NCBI RefSeq assembly: GCF_963855985.1
Contig: NC_087109.1
Span: 3,182,001 to 3,246,000, forward strand
Source: Ostrinia nubilalis
Taxonomy: Eukaryota; Arthropoda; Insecta; Lepidoptera; Crambidae
Direction: 5' to 3'
Length of the DNA stretch: 64,000 nt
A program made the position numbers and the translations under genes. Shown here piece after piece: positions 35,991-48,225 of this stretch. Numbering within the stretch: position 1 is the stretch's first letter; the number at the start of each line of letters is the position of its first letter. Under the pieces are notes generated by a model that was given only the letters and a program-made list of their open reading frames with translations, made no database searches and was not told the origin of the DNA.

Positions 35991-36481
35991 CTAGCGGCCG
36001 GCCGCGACTTCGTACGCGTGGATCCCGTTTTACCCCTTTCATCTTACGCGGTTTAGATTTTTTCATACACATGTTTTTTCCCGCTAACTCCCGTTGCCGT
36101 GGGAATTTTGCAATATCCTGTTGTAACTAAGCTTTAAGTTTACTAAGGTACCTGCATGCTTTTCAAGTGTCTAACTTAAGCGGTTTAGATTTTTCATACA
36201 AAAGGATTTTCCCGCTAATTCCTGTTCCCGTGTGAATTCCTAAGTATACTATAACCTGCCCAGGAGTATGAAGAATAATTGTACCAAGTTTCGTTAAAAT
36301 CCGTCGAGTAGTTTTTGTTTCTATATGGAACATACAGACGGACAGACAGATAGACAGACAAAAATTTTACTGATTGCATTTTTGGCATCAGTATCGATCA
36401 CTAATCACCCCCTGATAGTTATTTTGAAAATATATTTCATGTACAGAATTGACCTCTTTACAGATTTATTATAAGTATAGA
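35991..36481 (-). mobile_element. Helitron-like element, GCGGCCGGCCGCGACTTCG family
   Basis: On the minus strand it starts TCTATACTTATAATAAATC and ends with CGCGGCCGGCCGCTAG. A shorter plus-strand relative is at 49,266-49,480; scraps of the same end appear at 27,470 and 30,520. Confidence 0.7.
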
Positions 36482-37065
36482 TTATTATTATAAACGGTGC
36501 GGGGGTAATTTCAGTGTTCGCAATAGCAGTTCTCTTTCAATTCCAAGATGTTTACATAACAATAGGCAATCGACTGTGATTTCAATATTATTCAGCCTTC
36601 AGTTCAACAATATTTTATTGTTGAAAGACTGTTCAATTTCATACATCAATCAGAGTTACAATCAGAGTGCTCTTTGAGCTTACTTACAGAAAATAAATGA
36701 GCTTTGTGATTTTTTTATACTTACCTATGTCATAACCACGAGAATAGCTCGTCTGTGTTTTTAAATTGGCGTTAGAGAATAGTTACTTCTTTTTTTCTTT
36801 TTTGGTAAGGAAAGCAATAAATTAAACTTTAGGAAGGAGGCTTTTTGCACAGGGACAAATTACGGATAAAAATTTGTATGGGAAAGCCATCATTTCTAAA
36901 TAAACTTCCATGTTTTATCTGATTTGTACAGGAAAAGCTTGGAAGGAAGTGTAAAAAGCACTTCAATATAAATATTCAAAATTATAAATAAATAAATAAA
37001 ATCTTTTATTCAGTACATAGGCCCTTTTCAGGGCACTCATACACGTCACGTCATAAAATGTCAAT

Positions 37066-37328
37066 GCAGAAGCGTAGCGTACCTTGGCGGAAAATTTGTT
37101 TGGGGGCCCTTAGAAAGGGTTAAGATTTCTCAAAAAAGAAAAAAATGATTGCATAAAATTAAAAGAAATATACGGGAAAAAAGAAATTGCTTTTTTTTTT
37201 ACTTTTCTCATTTCTGAAATTGAAAAAATTTGGGAAGTTTTTATTAATTTTTTCTTACGCACCTTGGGGGCCCCCGTAGGCCGCCCGTATAATTGATACG
37301 GCAGATACGGCGGTAGCTACGCCCCTGT
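37066..37328. repeat. Repeat with GAAGCGTAGCGTACC ends
   Basis: Left AAGCGTAGCGTACCTTGGCG and right GGTAGCTACGCCCCTG are loosely inverted, with GGGGGCCC words on both sides. Upstream, 36,985-37,048 matches 13,490-13,545 (ACATAGGCCC, AGGGCACT), a LINE 3' tail. Confidence 0.45.
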
Positions 37329-37418
37329 GTCAATGTCACCCGTCCCGTGCCACTCCTATACCTCAGGCTCTGACTGAGTTAGACCTATAACAATCATATC
37401 GATACCTTCAGGTTCAAT

Positions 37419-37772
37419 TAAGAATCAAACGAACTTACCTGTGATGTTTGATATCTAATTATACGAGTGTCTTGACCGAAGATGATTACGTTTTACATGC
37501 AGCAGTACCTGGGATGATGCCGTCCTTATCACACTTTTAGAGAATATTTATTTAAAAATATAAGTTTTAAATATAATAAAGTACGTGTTTTGACTCCTCA
37601 GCACCGTAGTACATTCCGCGGTCCGCCATATTTCTTGTCATTATTTTAGAGCAAATTTTTTCGATCGGTTAAGGGTAATTATTCTCGGGTGAGGTGGGAC
37701 TGTAATCATCTTCGGTCAAGACACTCGTATAATTAGATATCAAACATCACAGGTAAGTTCGTTTGATTCTTA
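37419..37772. repeat. 71-bp-arm hairpin at the left end of the composite element
   Basis: 37,419-37,489 and 37,702-37,772 are perfect or near-perfect reverse complements (core ATCTAATTATACGAGTGTCT), separated by about 210 bases. This is a left-end palindrome beside the true terminal repeat. Confidence 0.8.
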
Positions 37773-39020
37773 ATTATACTTCGTATCTCTCCCGAAGATG
37801 ATTACGTTTTACATGCAGATGTTTAGAGCATCGAAAAAATTACAACCGTAGAAACTATTAACTTGTTCAAGGTATTTTAGTATATAAACAAAACATTGTT
37901 TACTTTCGTAATAATTAATGATGGTTTTGAAACGAACAGTTAACAAAATCACAATCACACAAAAAGTTAAATTAAGTAAGTTTCTAGTCTAATATTTCAG
38001 AAATGCCTACTTGACAAGATTAGGTCCACTAGCTTGCAAGCCTTACGAATGACTTACAAATTTGAAATTATTTATTATTATTATTAAATTAACGCCAGTC
38101 CAGTGGACGCAGACGAAGCCCGAATGGCGGGTATTATGAGTGCTATAAAAATCGATATTATCAATTTTGAAGTTCCACTGAGTTACCACTTTTTAAGTGG
38201 TTTTTGGTAACTGACAAAAAGATTATCATCTGTGCGTATACCAATCCAATAGTCCTGTCAATGTAAGATTTAAGTGTTGAGGCTGGGCAATACTGGGCAT
38301 AGTACAAGGTTTTCCATAATGTACGGTAATAATATATAGGTACAATAATAAATGGTTGTTAAAATTAATCGAGTCCGGTTTTAATATTTTCATCAATTTC
38401 ATCTACCTACTTTAATTTATATTTAGCCTGGATACAATAAAATATTATTACTAATATTATTAGATAAACTCGGAGTATTCATTATCTGTGCAGAAACCAG
38501 AACTAGAAGAGGTATACACTTAATTAGGGAAATGATAATTTAATACCAAGTAGTGTCATATTTAGGCGGTCTGAGACGAAACACGCTTTTGAGAAAACTT
38601 TTGATACAGTCATTAGTAGTAATATCCTGATATAACAGTATAGATAAAGTCAAACGGTAACCATTGAGAGTACTGTACTGTAACTAACACCAGAATAATT
38701 GAATTTGTCCGTTGAGTATTCCAATAAATGAGCTGAATTTGAATTACAACCATGATTTTAGACTTTAAGTATATTGTATAATATTAGTATGTACTATGTG
38801 AGAAAGATGTCATTAACATATTCAGAGAATTAGTAGGTGCGTCCCGCCTCAACAGCGATTGCCTGATAAGTTGCCGACCATCAGGGTTAAATCCGCATGG
38901 AGAGGATCATCAACTCTGAAGGGCGAACACAACAGAATTTTGTTAGGTTCTAAACGTATGACTTTTGAAACGAGGAGCTTTGACCACAATAGGTACCACG
39001 GTAGTAGGTCAGAATGGAAA

Positions 39021-39051
<31 letters not shown>

Positions 39052-40621
39052 GTATAGAACTTTAGAGAGTTACATTAAATGTGAAAGTATCAATAACTTC
39101 GGAAATAGGGTCTAACTCCTAAGATGCATTCGTAGAACATTGGTGATTTTGAATAGTAAATGTACTTGCAAATAAGACGAATTCTGGAATATCAAAAGGT
39201 AATGTAATTTCTGTAAATCCGTAGTCTGCTAAATTCATAGTACGTGTCTATATTTGATTGACGAGATTCGAAATCTGTGACCACGTTTTCACACCCAACC
39301 ACACCAATTCCATACTCGTAACTCTCGAGCAATATTATTTAAATTTGTGTGCTGTATGCAATAACCGTTGCATTGTCTATTCTTAATAAGTAGGTGTGAT
39401 GCAAATGTTTCAAGATCATAGAGTGCAGCGAGCAATTCCAGGGTATTTAAATGTAAAAGGAACTGTAACTGGGACCAATTTCCAATGGCTGTTACACGTT
39501 GCGCGATTGCGGTTGAGGTTGAACAGTGGTTGAGGCATCGAAACAAATCATTTAATTGCACGGTACATGATGTGCTGTGTCAATGTAATCTCTCCAGTCT
39601 CCACTATGCTAAATTATGTTTTAAATACTTGGCAGATGCATTATAATGTTTATTGTAGTTATTTGAGTAATTGAGTGCCAAGATGTTTTTCCCGGTAACT
39701 TCGTGTACATCCAGCCGTAATTTTAACGGCGGGGCACGCTGAGGTCAATAACCCCAAGAATGAAGCAAATTACTCGAATGGTATTTTTTGTAGTTTTTAG
39801 CATTACTAGTGTCTTGCACTTTTGTTAAGTTAAATTCATTTCTATCGTATTAAAAATGTAAATTTTATAAATGTAGGTAACATTATTATTTTGATTGGAT
39901 AAAAATTCTTTTGTCCTCCTACCCTAGTTGCTCTTATAAATCTCCCGTTGTTTGAATATTATTCCAGCATTCTGACCGTTCCAATACATAAAAATTGGTA
40001 CAGGTATTGGTACAGATAGATGGCCGAGTGATTGCAAAAAGTGTAAAACTGGTTTTAATAATTTTATAAAGACAAAAGGCACCGTGCGGATGTAAGACAA
40101 AAACGATCGATCACGAAGAAATTCAAACAACTGAATATTAAAGTGCTTGGAGGTCCATGACAAACGAAGTCAAATTCATCCATTTTCAGCAATTGGTAAT
40201 AAAAGATAGGAGTCTTTCAAATCTAAGGTTTTCACATAATAAAATATATTGTTATCTAATTAATAATGTAAAGTCAGTGGTAGTATTGTATTTTAAAATA
40301 GTTAATATTAATTAATTTATTTAATTCCTTTAAATTTAGAATAAATCTATGTCTACAATTTGGCTTTTGTACAGTTGTCGAATATACCTACTACTCCCCT
40401 CAGGTGTAATATGTGACCTACATTGGGGTACTCCAACTTGGCATGATTAAGTATAAAATCGAAATTTATAACCCTAATCCAGGACAAAATAGTAGTATCA
40501 TTTAATTTTGTTATGTTAGGTAAGCCATTTATTTTAGTAGTATTTAAGTCTACCAGCTACTAGCATCTTGGTGCCTATCTGCTGAAGAAAATTATCATCT
40601 CCGATTCGGTTGATGATAGTT

Positions 40622-40738
40622 GGGTCTCGGGTTAACCGGAGTCGGCCCCGCGGCGCAGGTGGCGGCGGCGGAGCCGGCGGCTGCTGGGCTGGCCGGGGTT
40701 CACTCGCTGCTCAGCGGCTGCCGCTCGCTCACAATGCC
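40622..40738. other. GC-rich island of about 115 bp
   Basis: An abrupt GC-rich patch (GGCGGCGGCGGAGCCGGCGG) in AT-rich sequence within the composite element. It encodes only low-complexity peptides in any frame and has no clear splice signals. It may be captured host sequence. Confidence 0.5.
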
Positions 40739-41447
40739 CCCCTTGCGTTTAAAGTCTGATGAGTTGTAGACGTCCTGGGCTGGTATTACTGAATTATATT
40801 AGTCATAGATGATTTCGAGTGGTCTGATAAATCTGACCCAAACAAGAGATTCGTTTTGATTTCTTTCATGATATCTCTTGAGTGTCACAAAGTAACCGCC
40901 AGCATCGCTCAAGGTTTTCATAATTCCTTACTGAATATTATTCCATTTGTGACATAGCTCATCAAATCATATTGAAGGCTCGGTGAAATCAGTTGCAATA
41001 AGGATGCGTACAGCAAACAGAAGCAGAATCAGATGTTCAGTTGTATTGCTGCCTTTGTTGAAGTAATTATTATGCGCAATTTTTAGCAAATAAATAATGT
41101 TTCATCAAGTCTTTTTTATTTGTAGGTAGGAAATCCATTAATCAATATTTTTCAACCTGTTGCTAGATCCTTGTGAAAGTCTTTGAAAGGCTTTGACTTG
41201 AAAAATACCCGGTATTTTCGTCTGATGTAGGTAATTATTGTATGCTCTATTAGTGATACTTCACAATAAAGATTTTTGTATTTGATAGGGTAACAAATTA
41301 TAAATACCCCATGTATATTGTATATTATTATATTTATAATTATGTTATACTATTTTACGACGTGTTGATACGTCTACCCACGTTATAAGATAATACGTTA
41401 GGAAAATAATCAAAGCAAAATGCAATCAGTTTAAAAATGTCTTATCC

Positions 41448-41998
41448 ACACACGATATACGTCGGGATGTTTATGTATTTTGTATAACACGATTTTTGTG
41501 CGTGTAGTTTAGTATCCACAAGATTTACGTCGGGATGTTTATGTATTTTGTATAACACGATTTTTGTACGTGTAGTTTAGTATCCACACACGATTTACGT
41601 CGGGATGTTTATGTATTTTGTATAACACGATTTTTGTACGTGTAGTTTAGTATCCACACACGATATACGCCGGGATAAGCAATAAATCATCCACACACGA
41701 TTTACGTCGGGATGTTTATGTATTTTTTAAAAACACGATTTTTGTACGTGTAGTTTAGTATCCACACACGATATACGCCGGGATAAGCAATAAATCATCC
41801 ACACACGATTTACGTCGGGATGTTTATCTATTTTGTATAACACGATATTTGTACGTGTAGTTTAGTATCCATACACGATATACGCCGGGATAAGCAATAA
41901 AGCATCCACACACGATTTACGTCGGGATGTTTATGTATTTTATATAACACGATTTTTGTACGTGTAGTATAGTATCCACACACGATTAAGTCGGGACA
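41448..41998 (+). repeat. Mixed tandem array of 70-bp and 39-bp units
   Basis: A 70-bp unit (ATCCACACACGATTTACGTC to GTACGTGTAGTTTAGT) and a 39-bp unit (ATCCACACACGATATACGCC to GCAATAAATCA) share their first 30 bases. The units alternate after the first three long ones. Confidence 0.85.
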
Positions 41999-42554
41999 CA
42001 AAGTATTACCACGGAGGGTAGTTAAAAATATTCATTTTTAATACAAAAAATAGAAATTATTCACATTATTTCATAACAATTTCAAAATACATGATTCACA
42101 ACTTACCAGAATGTTTTAAATATGTATGTATGTATGTCTGCAAATCTGCAGTGACTGCACGATGGAGACAACGATGTTTTTTTCTGATTCATCATCATCA
42201 GATAAAACTATAATTTGTCGCTGTCTATGTACATACGAGGTTTCTTAACAAACTTTACACCATATCACTATTATCACCATTACTTGATCGTTTCCTTTTA
42301 CCCATTTTCACGCTAAGTTATTTTTCTTGAAAAAGTACGTGTGAGTCGGACGAACACTAACACAAGTAATGACAAGAAATATGGCGGACCGCGGAATGTA
42401 CTACGGTGCTGAGGAGTCAAAACACGTACTTTATTATATTTAAAACTTATATTTTTAAATAAATATTCTCTAAAAGTGTGATAAGGACGGCATCATCCCA
42501 GGTACTGCTGCATGTAAAACGTAATCATCTTCGGGAGAGATACGAAGTATAATT

Positions 42555-44314
42555 GTCGTATAAACCAAAACCCTACTTTTCAGGAGAGCCAAAAAACGTT
42601 TTTTTTTTTAATAAAAAAATCGTAACTTTTTTATTTGAGACGTTATAAAAAAATGTCCAAGAGAAAACATTTTTCAATTTTTGCGATGAAAAAGTCTAAA
42701 TATTTAAAAAATGGGCATCTTCAGTAGTTTTAAAGTTAGCTTGGAGTTACGTCGTTGAAAAAGGCACTCGGTGGTTTATACGACCCATTATATTTGACCT
42801 AAAAATAACTCTTTACGTCGTATTTGAATTTTTTGTAAAGACGAGACTGAAATTGATGGCTTAAAAACCATTAGATGTATTTTTTTTGGTTTATATACCC
42901 ATTGATAAAGTGATTTATTCAAATGTATTATTAAAACTATGTATGTAAATAATGTATTGTTTACTATTTCTAGGCTTTTGTTGTTTAGAGAATTTGCACA
43001 AAGATATTTAACAGTATAAAAACTATATTTGGTTGAGGTAGAAATAATTAATTTGCTTGCATACGAAAAATAACATTTTTTTTTACAATTTTGCAAGAAA
43101 ATTATGGCAAAACAAATAATATTTCTAATAATTGTAAACAAAACTAATCACCATAAATTTTGAACAAAAAAATACCTTTACAGCAAAACATTAAGACAGC
43201 TTTCCTGGTTCTCTGCTGACGCATATTGATTTCGTTTGGTTATGATAAATTTTGCATAAAGAGAAGAGCCCCAGTATGCTCAGGCGAAGGATTTGTAATT
43301 TTTTGATAATTTCTCTAAGGAATTTATATCTTTACAAGAAACCCAAATTTAAATTACAGCTAAAAGTAACCACTACTGGCAACAATTAAAAGTTGGAGTA
43401 CTGGTAAAGTAATAAACTATTAAAGAGCATCTCAAAAGGGTACAAATAGCCTTCATGAGCACACTATGGCTTGTTTTCTTTGTTTAAGTCTTGAATTCAT
43501 CACATTTAGTCAAGATCAATAGGCTAGATGACAAAATTTCAATTATTTGTCCTTCAAACAGATAATTGGAAAATATGAGACTCATATTTTTTTATTTTCT
43601 TTCATAATTTAATGATAACAGTGCTACATCGAGTTGAAATGCCGCGATACGTCACGCTTGAGTAGAATTTTTACTCAAAAGTGACGTCACGCGACATTTC
43701 AACTCAATATAATACTGTAATTCTTCGATTATGGGAAATATGGGGTCTAAATTTTCTAATTCTCTGTCTGACGGACTAAATAGAATTTCGATTTCATGAC
43801 CCAGTCATCATCCCTATTCACGGATGTACTGGACCTGGAAAGCAACCTTATATATCGAGTTATTATCTTTAAAAATAGAAACAATCAACTTTCTTTAACT
43901 TTATAATAAGAAAAACTTACTAACTGTACATACATACATATGTGATGCAATAAATAAATGAATATGAATATGAAACAGATAATTACCATATTTAATACGT
44001 GGACTTACGACGTTGAATCTGGACATAAAACGCCATGTCTTTAGGCGTAAAAGCCATTTTCAATTACGAAAGTATTTTACGTCCTGGCTTAAAAAAATGT
44101 ATGGTTGATACATCTTAGCAAAAATACCAAAAACAAGCGTTCGGTTTGTACACTGTTTATAAGGTATTTATTTGTCTTTTAGGCTATAGTTTTTTGGGGC
44201 GTATAAACATTTTTTTAGCGAATTTCAATATTTCGAATATACAGCTCGATAGAGAAAAAAATTCTGATTAAAATGGTATATATAACTCGATTTGGCCAAA
44301 ATGGTTTATACGAC
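42555..44314. mobile_element. 1.76-kb DNA transposon, GTCGTATAAACCA ends, AATT duplication
   Basis: Thirteen-base inverted ends GTCGTATAAACCA with AATT on both flanks (42,551-42,554 and 44,315-44,318). Removing it joins the right end of the 37,396-44,338 element. An internal hairpin is at 43,631-43,705. A 117-codon minus-strand frame inside shows no transposase motif. Confidence 0.8.
43631..43705. repeat. Near-perfect hairpin
   Basis: GAGTTGAAATGCCGCGATAC pairs with the reverse complement ending at 43,705, with a few mismatches and the centre at AGAATTTTTACT. Lies inside the 42,555-44,314 transposon. Confidence 0.7.
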
Positions 44315-44410
44315 AATTGAACCTGAAGGTGTCGATATAAATTGGTGCAAATTCAGACTTATTACAACTACATAAGATACCATTTTGTAGCTAAATGTAA
44401 ATTCACTTAA

Positions 44411-44817
44411 AGAAGAACGGTCACGCCCCATACAAAAAAAACCCCAGACCCGACAGAAACGAGACATACCTCAGTTTTTTTGTCATGTCTTAATTAGTTA
44501 AATTATATATTTTTTATATTCTAAATCTATGTATAACACCAAAATATTACCCTTTGTTTTTGTTCAGGCGTTATACAAAAACTAATACAAAATGCCTATT
44601 TATCACCAAAATTGGTAAATGTATGTACCTAAATGTCTATTACTGCTGCTATGGAATGTATCTAGGTGACCTGGAGATACAGTCGGATTATACAGGGTGG
44701 TGTTATACATAGATTTCGAATATAAAAAATATATAATTTAACTAATTAAGACATGACAAAAAAACTGAGGTATGTCTCGTTTCTGTCGGGCCTGGGTCAC
44801 AGATGACCGTTCTTCTT
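44411..44817. mobile_element. MITE with TTAA duplication, relative of 5597-6334
   Basis: Ends AGAAGAACGGTCACGCCC and ATGACCGTTCTTCT, with TTAA at 44,407-44,410 and 44,818-44,821. It is a shorter version of the copy at 5.6 kb and lacks most of that copy's inner insertion. Confidence 0.8.
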
Positions 44818-45369
44818 TAACTTCTATAAATATAGCTAAAGTTATTATTCCGTTTAACTGACCATAATTACTCAAACAGGAAGTTAAACTTTACTTTGAT
44901 GTAGGCTTAATAAGGCAGAATTTAAGCGAGAGGTTAAAATTATTACAAAAATAACTTCCCAAAGTCGATTCAATTTGAGACAGTCTTAAATACATAAAAT
45001 ATAAAAACCAATCCACGGCCTCAATCCTGTTTTGAGCTTTTAAGCTCCTTAAAGCCCGAAACGATGTTCAAAGCTTTTCTAAATATTGTCTCGAATCTAT
45101 ATTTAAAGTAGCACCTTAAGATTAAAACAAGAAGGGAACATAAAAACAAAATTTCAGTTATGTGTTACCATCGGGGTCGCTTAAAAATTAGGGATTAATA
45201 GTGAAAACGGACATCACTCAATTATAAGTTCCATTTCAGATCAAATTCGATCTTAAAATAACAGTTTGTGGTTTGTTGAAATTCAACCAATAGGTATAAT
45301 TTAATAATATTTGTTTGAACTAACCGAATAACTTTTTTACTTTAACATCCCATCCCAACTATATATATA

Positions 45370-45605
45370 TATATATATATAATATTATAAATGCGAAAGT
45401 AACTCTGTCTGTCTGTCTGTCTGTTACGCTTTCCCGCTTAAACCTCGCAACCGATTTTGATGAAATTTGGCATAGAGATAGTTTGAGTCCCGGGAAAGAA
45501 CATAGGATAGTTTTTATCCCGGTTTTTGAAACAGGGACGCGCGCGATAAAGTTTTTCTGTGACAGACAAAATTCCACGCGGGCGAAGCCGCGGGCGGAAA
45601 GCTAG
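45370..45605 (+). mobile_element. Helitron-like element with CTGT run
   Basis: AT repeat, then ATAATATTATAAATGCGAAAG, a CTGTCTGTCTGTCTGTCTGT tract, and the end GAAGCCGCGGGCGGAAAGCTAG before T. Same 3' end class as the Lep1-like copies. Confidence 0.7.
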
Positions 45606-46147
45606 TCCAAGTATAATTCACAACTGAATTTGACTTGCTAATATATTATACTAAAAAATATTTACCCACTCTTGGAATATGGTAATATTCTTTGATAAAA
45701 GTACGCACGATTGAAAACAATCACAAGTAAAAAAAAATGTTTCTTTAGCAATAGCAAAAGGGTATAAATGCAAAAGGAATAAAAAACGCCAGAATATTTT
45801 GTTTTTTGTACAAAACAAGTACAAAGAATTTACCATAACAACCGCACTTCCTACCCTTTTAATTCGTAACCATATTCGCAAGGCAAGGCAAAAATATAAA
45901 AAGCATTAAAAAAACATTTAGGTAAATTCTTTTTGTTGGTTGGCAGTGTCAGTGTTGGCAATTTGACGGATAGCGATATGTGTATTTTATTATTCATCGA
46001 TGTGCGTTTTATTGTGAAAAGAAGAGAAAGGTCAAAATATTAATGCTGTATCATGATTAAGTAAGCTGACGTCAATAAACTTGATAAAACCTAACCATTT
46101 TAGATAACAGTGCCCTGCCCTGGGGCAAATAATAAAATGGGGTCCCC

Positions 46148-46350
46148 ATTTTGCCCCAGGGCTCTGGTTTACCCGCTGGATAGACGCCGTCACGAAGGCC
46201 ACTGAGTCCACCATGGTCCAGTGTACTCGCGACGCCTCTAACCGTCAGAAATGGAAGCACATCGCCAGGAGAGCTAGCTTCGGAGATGACATCACCCCAC
46301 CATGTACCGTCAGCGCAACCACGACCACTCTGACAAGAGTGCCCGATTAA
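46148..46350 (+). pseudogene. LINE C-terminal fragment
   Basis: One frame reads RWIDAVTKATESTMVQCTRD followed by RQKWKHIARRAS and runs to a stop at about 46,350. This resembles the end of R1/RTE-like LINE polyproteins. No upstream catalytic region. Confidence 0.5.
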
Positions 46351-46366
46351 GAAGAGAGACTGTTAC

Positions 46367-46550
46367 CAGAGTAAATACAAATTAGTAGGTCATCTTCATA
46401 GCAGCGTGGATTAGCGGTGAGGTGCGGTAGGATCCACGCTAAATTTTGTCAGTGTGTGCGTGCGCGCCGCATACGTATTGGCGCGCGCTCACATACAAAC
46501 CGCGCTCGGGCGTTTCTAAGAAGATGACCTACTTATTTGTATTTACTCTG
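46367..46550. mobile_element. MITE, CAGAGTAAATAC ends, 7-bp duplication
   Basis: Ends CAGAGTAAATACAAATTAGT and TTTGTATTTACTCTG; a perfect CTGTTAC duplication at 46,360-46,366 and 46,551-46,557. The centre is GCG-rich. Confidence 0.8.
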
Positions 46551-46990
46551 CTGTTACCTAGCACTGAATAGTGGTGGACTTTCATTGGCTAATGATGATG
46601 ATGAAGTAGAATAAGGCTACTATCAATCTTCCCGTGAGAGTTGTAGGCGACTAAGTAAGGGATAAACATGCGAACATCAGGCTTTCCCAAGTATAGGCTA
46701 AATCCTCCTTTCTCTCGCTAAGTTGAACATAATTATACGCTCAAGTTTACTTTAAAGGCCTTCTTGAGAGACTGACTTAAATATTAAAAAAAAAATACTT
46801 AAGATTTCCGCTTAGTGACGCCGGCACAACTACCCAACCACACTACCCGCGCCCGACTATGTTATGGTACAAGCAAATGCAAGAAGCACCGCCCGCCCTC
46901 CCCCAAATCACATGCGACACAGATGCAATAGTTAAAGTTCGACCATTAACCAAGATTAATATTAAATTATGGATTCCCGCAAAGTATTAA

Positions 46991-47241
46991 CAGAGTAAAT
47001 GCAAATGAGTAGGTCATCTTCATACGAGTAGAAACGCCCGAGCGCGGTTTGTATGTGAGCGCGCCAATTCGTATGCGGCGCGCACGCACACTCTGACGAA
47101 ATTTAGCGTAGATTAGCGGTGAGGTGCGCTGAATTTTGTCAGTGTGTGCGTGCGCGCCGCATACGTATTGGCGCGCGCTCACATACAAACCGCGCTCGGT
47201 GCGTTTCTATGAAGATGACCTACTCATTTATATTTACTCTG
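46991..47241. mobile_element. MITE, CAGAGTAAATGC ends, abutting receptor exon
   Basis: Second, longer copy of the 46,367-46,550 family with its own 7-bp duplication, GTATTAA (46,984-46,990 and 47,242-47,248). It ends 37 bases before the receptor exon at 47,279, so the acceptor and branch-site region of that intron is squeezed between MITE and exon. Confidence 0.85.
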
Positions 47242-47278
47242 GTATTAATTAAACTATGACTTGATGTTTTGTCTGCAG

Positions 47279-47426
47279 TCGGTGTCGGTGACGGTGTCGG
47301 TGCTGACGCTGACGTTCATCAGCGTGGACCGCTGGTACGCCATCTGCTTCCCGCTCAAGTTCAAGTCCACCACCGGCCGCGCCAAGACCGCCATACTCAT
47401 CATCTGGACCATCGCGCTGACCTTCA
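47279..47426 (+). CDS. Allatotropin/orexin-type neuropeptide GPCR, exon with TM3-TM4
   Basis: Joins the exon ending at 34,405 in phase 0 (acceptor TTTTGTCTGCAG, ending at 47,278). It encodes residues 189-237 plus one base of the next codon. It completes TM3 with FISVDRWYAICFPLKF: the DRW triplet (D205-R206-W207) replaces the usual DRY, as in orexin and allatotropin receptors. The KSTTGRAKTAILIIWTIAL block leads into TM4. It ends at A|GTAAGT (donor 47,427). The exon is much GC-richer than its surroundings, with strong third-position G/C, as expected for a constrained exon in repeat-rich DNA. Later exons (TM5-TM7) are not in view. Confidence 0.85.
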
Positions 47427-47437
47427 GTAAGTATCTA

Positions 47438-47794
47438 AAGCCTTGATCACACGTATCGAGTAAACGGGCGAGACAGTAAAATGTTTGCTCGGTCGAGACA
47501 ATGATGTAAGCGAGTAGCTGTTCACGCGTTTTTTGAAATTAGCACAGTCAGTTCAGTAGGTACTTTTGAGACTTTTCTTTTTCTCTAATCTGTGGACGTG
47601 ACGTCAATTATTTGGCCGAGTGGCGAGTGGCGAGACAGTGCACGTTCAGACCTGCCGAGTGAGCGAGCGAGACAGTGCGGGAAGCGGGAGGGTGGACACT
47701 CGACCTAGTAAGTAGAACGGGAGTCGAGCTACTGTCTCGCCGCTTTGCTCGGCCGAGCACTCGGCCGATCACTCGGTATGTGTGATCAAGGCTT
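47438..47794. mobile_element. MITE directly after the receptor exon donor
   Basis: Ends AAGCCTTGATCACAC and GTGTGATCAAGGCTT. It begins 11 bases after the exon's last base, so the exon lies between two MITEs. The interior is rich in CGAGACAGT and CTCGGCCGAG words. Confidence 0.8.
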
Positions 47795-47796
47795 AA

Positions 47797-47969
47797 GCCA
47801 CACATTCTACTTTAGCATCGGTAATCAGCGACTAAGTCGCTTTTCCGAAGCTCAATGCAGCGATTCCAATACACCGTCCGAATGCATGAAGTCGCGAAAT
47901 CACGATGCTGCATCAATACAGTCGCAAAATTGTCGATCGCTGATGCTGAAGTAGTATGTCTGCTGTGGC
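47797..47969. mobile_element. MITE, GCCACACATTCTACTTTAGC ends
   Basis: GCCACACATTCTACTTTAGC and its imperfect reverse complement GCTGAAGTAGTATGTCTGCTGTGGC, almost touching the previous MITE. Confidence 0.65.
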
Positions 47970-48225
47970 TCTAAATTACTTTTATCTTAAAACACATCAT
48001 TTGCAAATGTTTGTTATCCCAAACAAATATAAAATAAAAATCATCTTTAATATTTTCATCGTAGTTTCAAACGCTGACATCCAGTAAGTAAATAACTAAT
48101 TAGCTTAGTATCTTAAAGACAATCCTTGATAATCTTAGTTTAAATAAAGGAAAGTTTTCTCCAAAAATTTCCACAACGACCGGTCCTGCACTACCAGTAT
48201 CTAGGTGCCTCCTGCGATCTTCACT

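Larger units (their letters stand above)
37396..44338. mobile_element. 6.9-kb composite inverted-repeat element in the receptor intron
   Basis: Outer ends ATATCGATACCTTCAGGTTC and the reverse complement AACCTGAAGGTGTCGATAT are inverted. Inner inverted blocks follow: 37,473-37,640 pairs with 42,372-42,540, and 37,771-37,817 pairs with 42,510-42,553. The interior has a tandem array, a GC island and a second transposon (42,555-44,314) but no open frame for a transposase. Host length without the nested element is about 5.2 kb. The superfamily is unknown. Confidence 0.7.

Noticed and set aside
42788..43141. 117-residue minus-strand frame
   Set aside because: AT-rich, no transposase motif and no conserved blocks; likely chance within a non-autonomous transposon.
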